DNA from: Amphiura filiformis
Taxonomy: Eukaryota > Echinodermata > Ophiuroidea > Amphilepidida > Amphiuridae
DNA length: 64,000 nucleotides
Assembly: GCF_039555335.1 (NCBI RefSeq)
Contig: NC_092628.1
Span: 96,235,782-96,299,781 of the forward strand
Direction: 5' to 3'
Position 1 is the first letter of the stretch; the number at the start of each line of letters is the position of its first letter. The position numbers were made by a program, and so were the translations under genes. Below, piece after piece: positions 63,962-64,000 of the stretch. The notes beneath the pieces were generated by a model, which saw only the letters and a list, made by a program, of their open reading frames with translations, ran no database searches and was not told the origin of the DNA.

Positions 63962-64000
63962 CGGACACAATAAAGGCTTGTCATTGGTTGACACGCCCTG

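Overview
The window looks like intergenic and intronic DNA from a repeat-rich marine invertebrate. An ambulacrarian (echinoderm or hemichordate) is my best guess, because the TAGGCCTA-type words, the AT-rich background, the many foldback MITEs and the spliced-gene signals fit that group. No bacterial features are present: there are no operons, no Shine-Dalgarno-led genes and no long ORFs. Species cannot be settled from the sequence alone.

Almost everything recognisable is mobile or tandemly repeated. From 0 to 14 kb there are families of hairpin repeats built on a GCTATC-loop-GATAGC unit and a 1.87 kb TA-flanked element (2761-4625) carrying seven exact copies of a 15-bp motif. Next to it is a mariner deletion derivative (4628-5208) that still encodes part of a transposase helix-turn-helix. 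The same stretch holds a two-copy segmental repeat (5.93-7.69 kb and 8.24-11.77 kb); its second copy is split by a 5'-truncated LINE (8531-10430, minus strand). From 14 to 21 kb lie an hAT MITE with an 8-bp target duplication, a 1.4 kb foldback element, and several TA- and TTAA-flanked MITEs. From 22.6 to 24.1 kb there is a 126-bp tandem array and a Penelope-like 3' fragment with inverted arms and a 14-bp direct repeat.

From 32 to 45 kb there is a LINE C-terminal fragment abutting a minisatellite with higher-order structure (32.86-33.74 kb). A second segmental duplication follows (34.2-34.9 kb and 37.3-38.7 kb), its second copy carrying two insertions. There is also a 645-bp TTAA foldback, a Harbinger-like element, a ~140-bp tandem family inverted relative to 20.6 kb, a ~270-bp tandem array and a 19-bp GGTCTC minisatellite. 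From 46 to 64 kb come more MITEs, a 3.1 kb array of ~30-bp self-complementary units (52.6-55.7 kb) interrupted by three foreign segments, a duplicated 189-bp unit, a cluster of CAGAAG/CTTCTG inverted words, and foldback elements at the right edge.

Protein-coding content is limited to two tentative spliced genes on the minus strand, whose products I do not recognise. Gene 1 (about 21.35-29.08 kb) has up to six candidate exons with good splice sites; part of the chain keeps reading frame, but one exon has an in-frame stop and one junction does not match in phase. Gene 2 (56.39-57.09 kb) is a frame-consistent chain of three short exons. These are sequence-reading predictions without transcript support. 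The genes do not form a pathway; the window is best read as host gene introns colonised by successive waves of transposons and satellites, several dated relative to each other by nesting and by paralogous empty sites.
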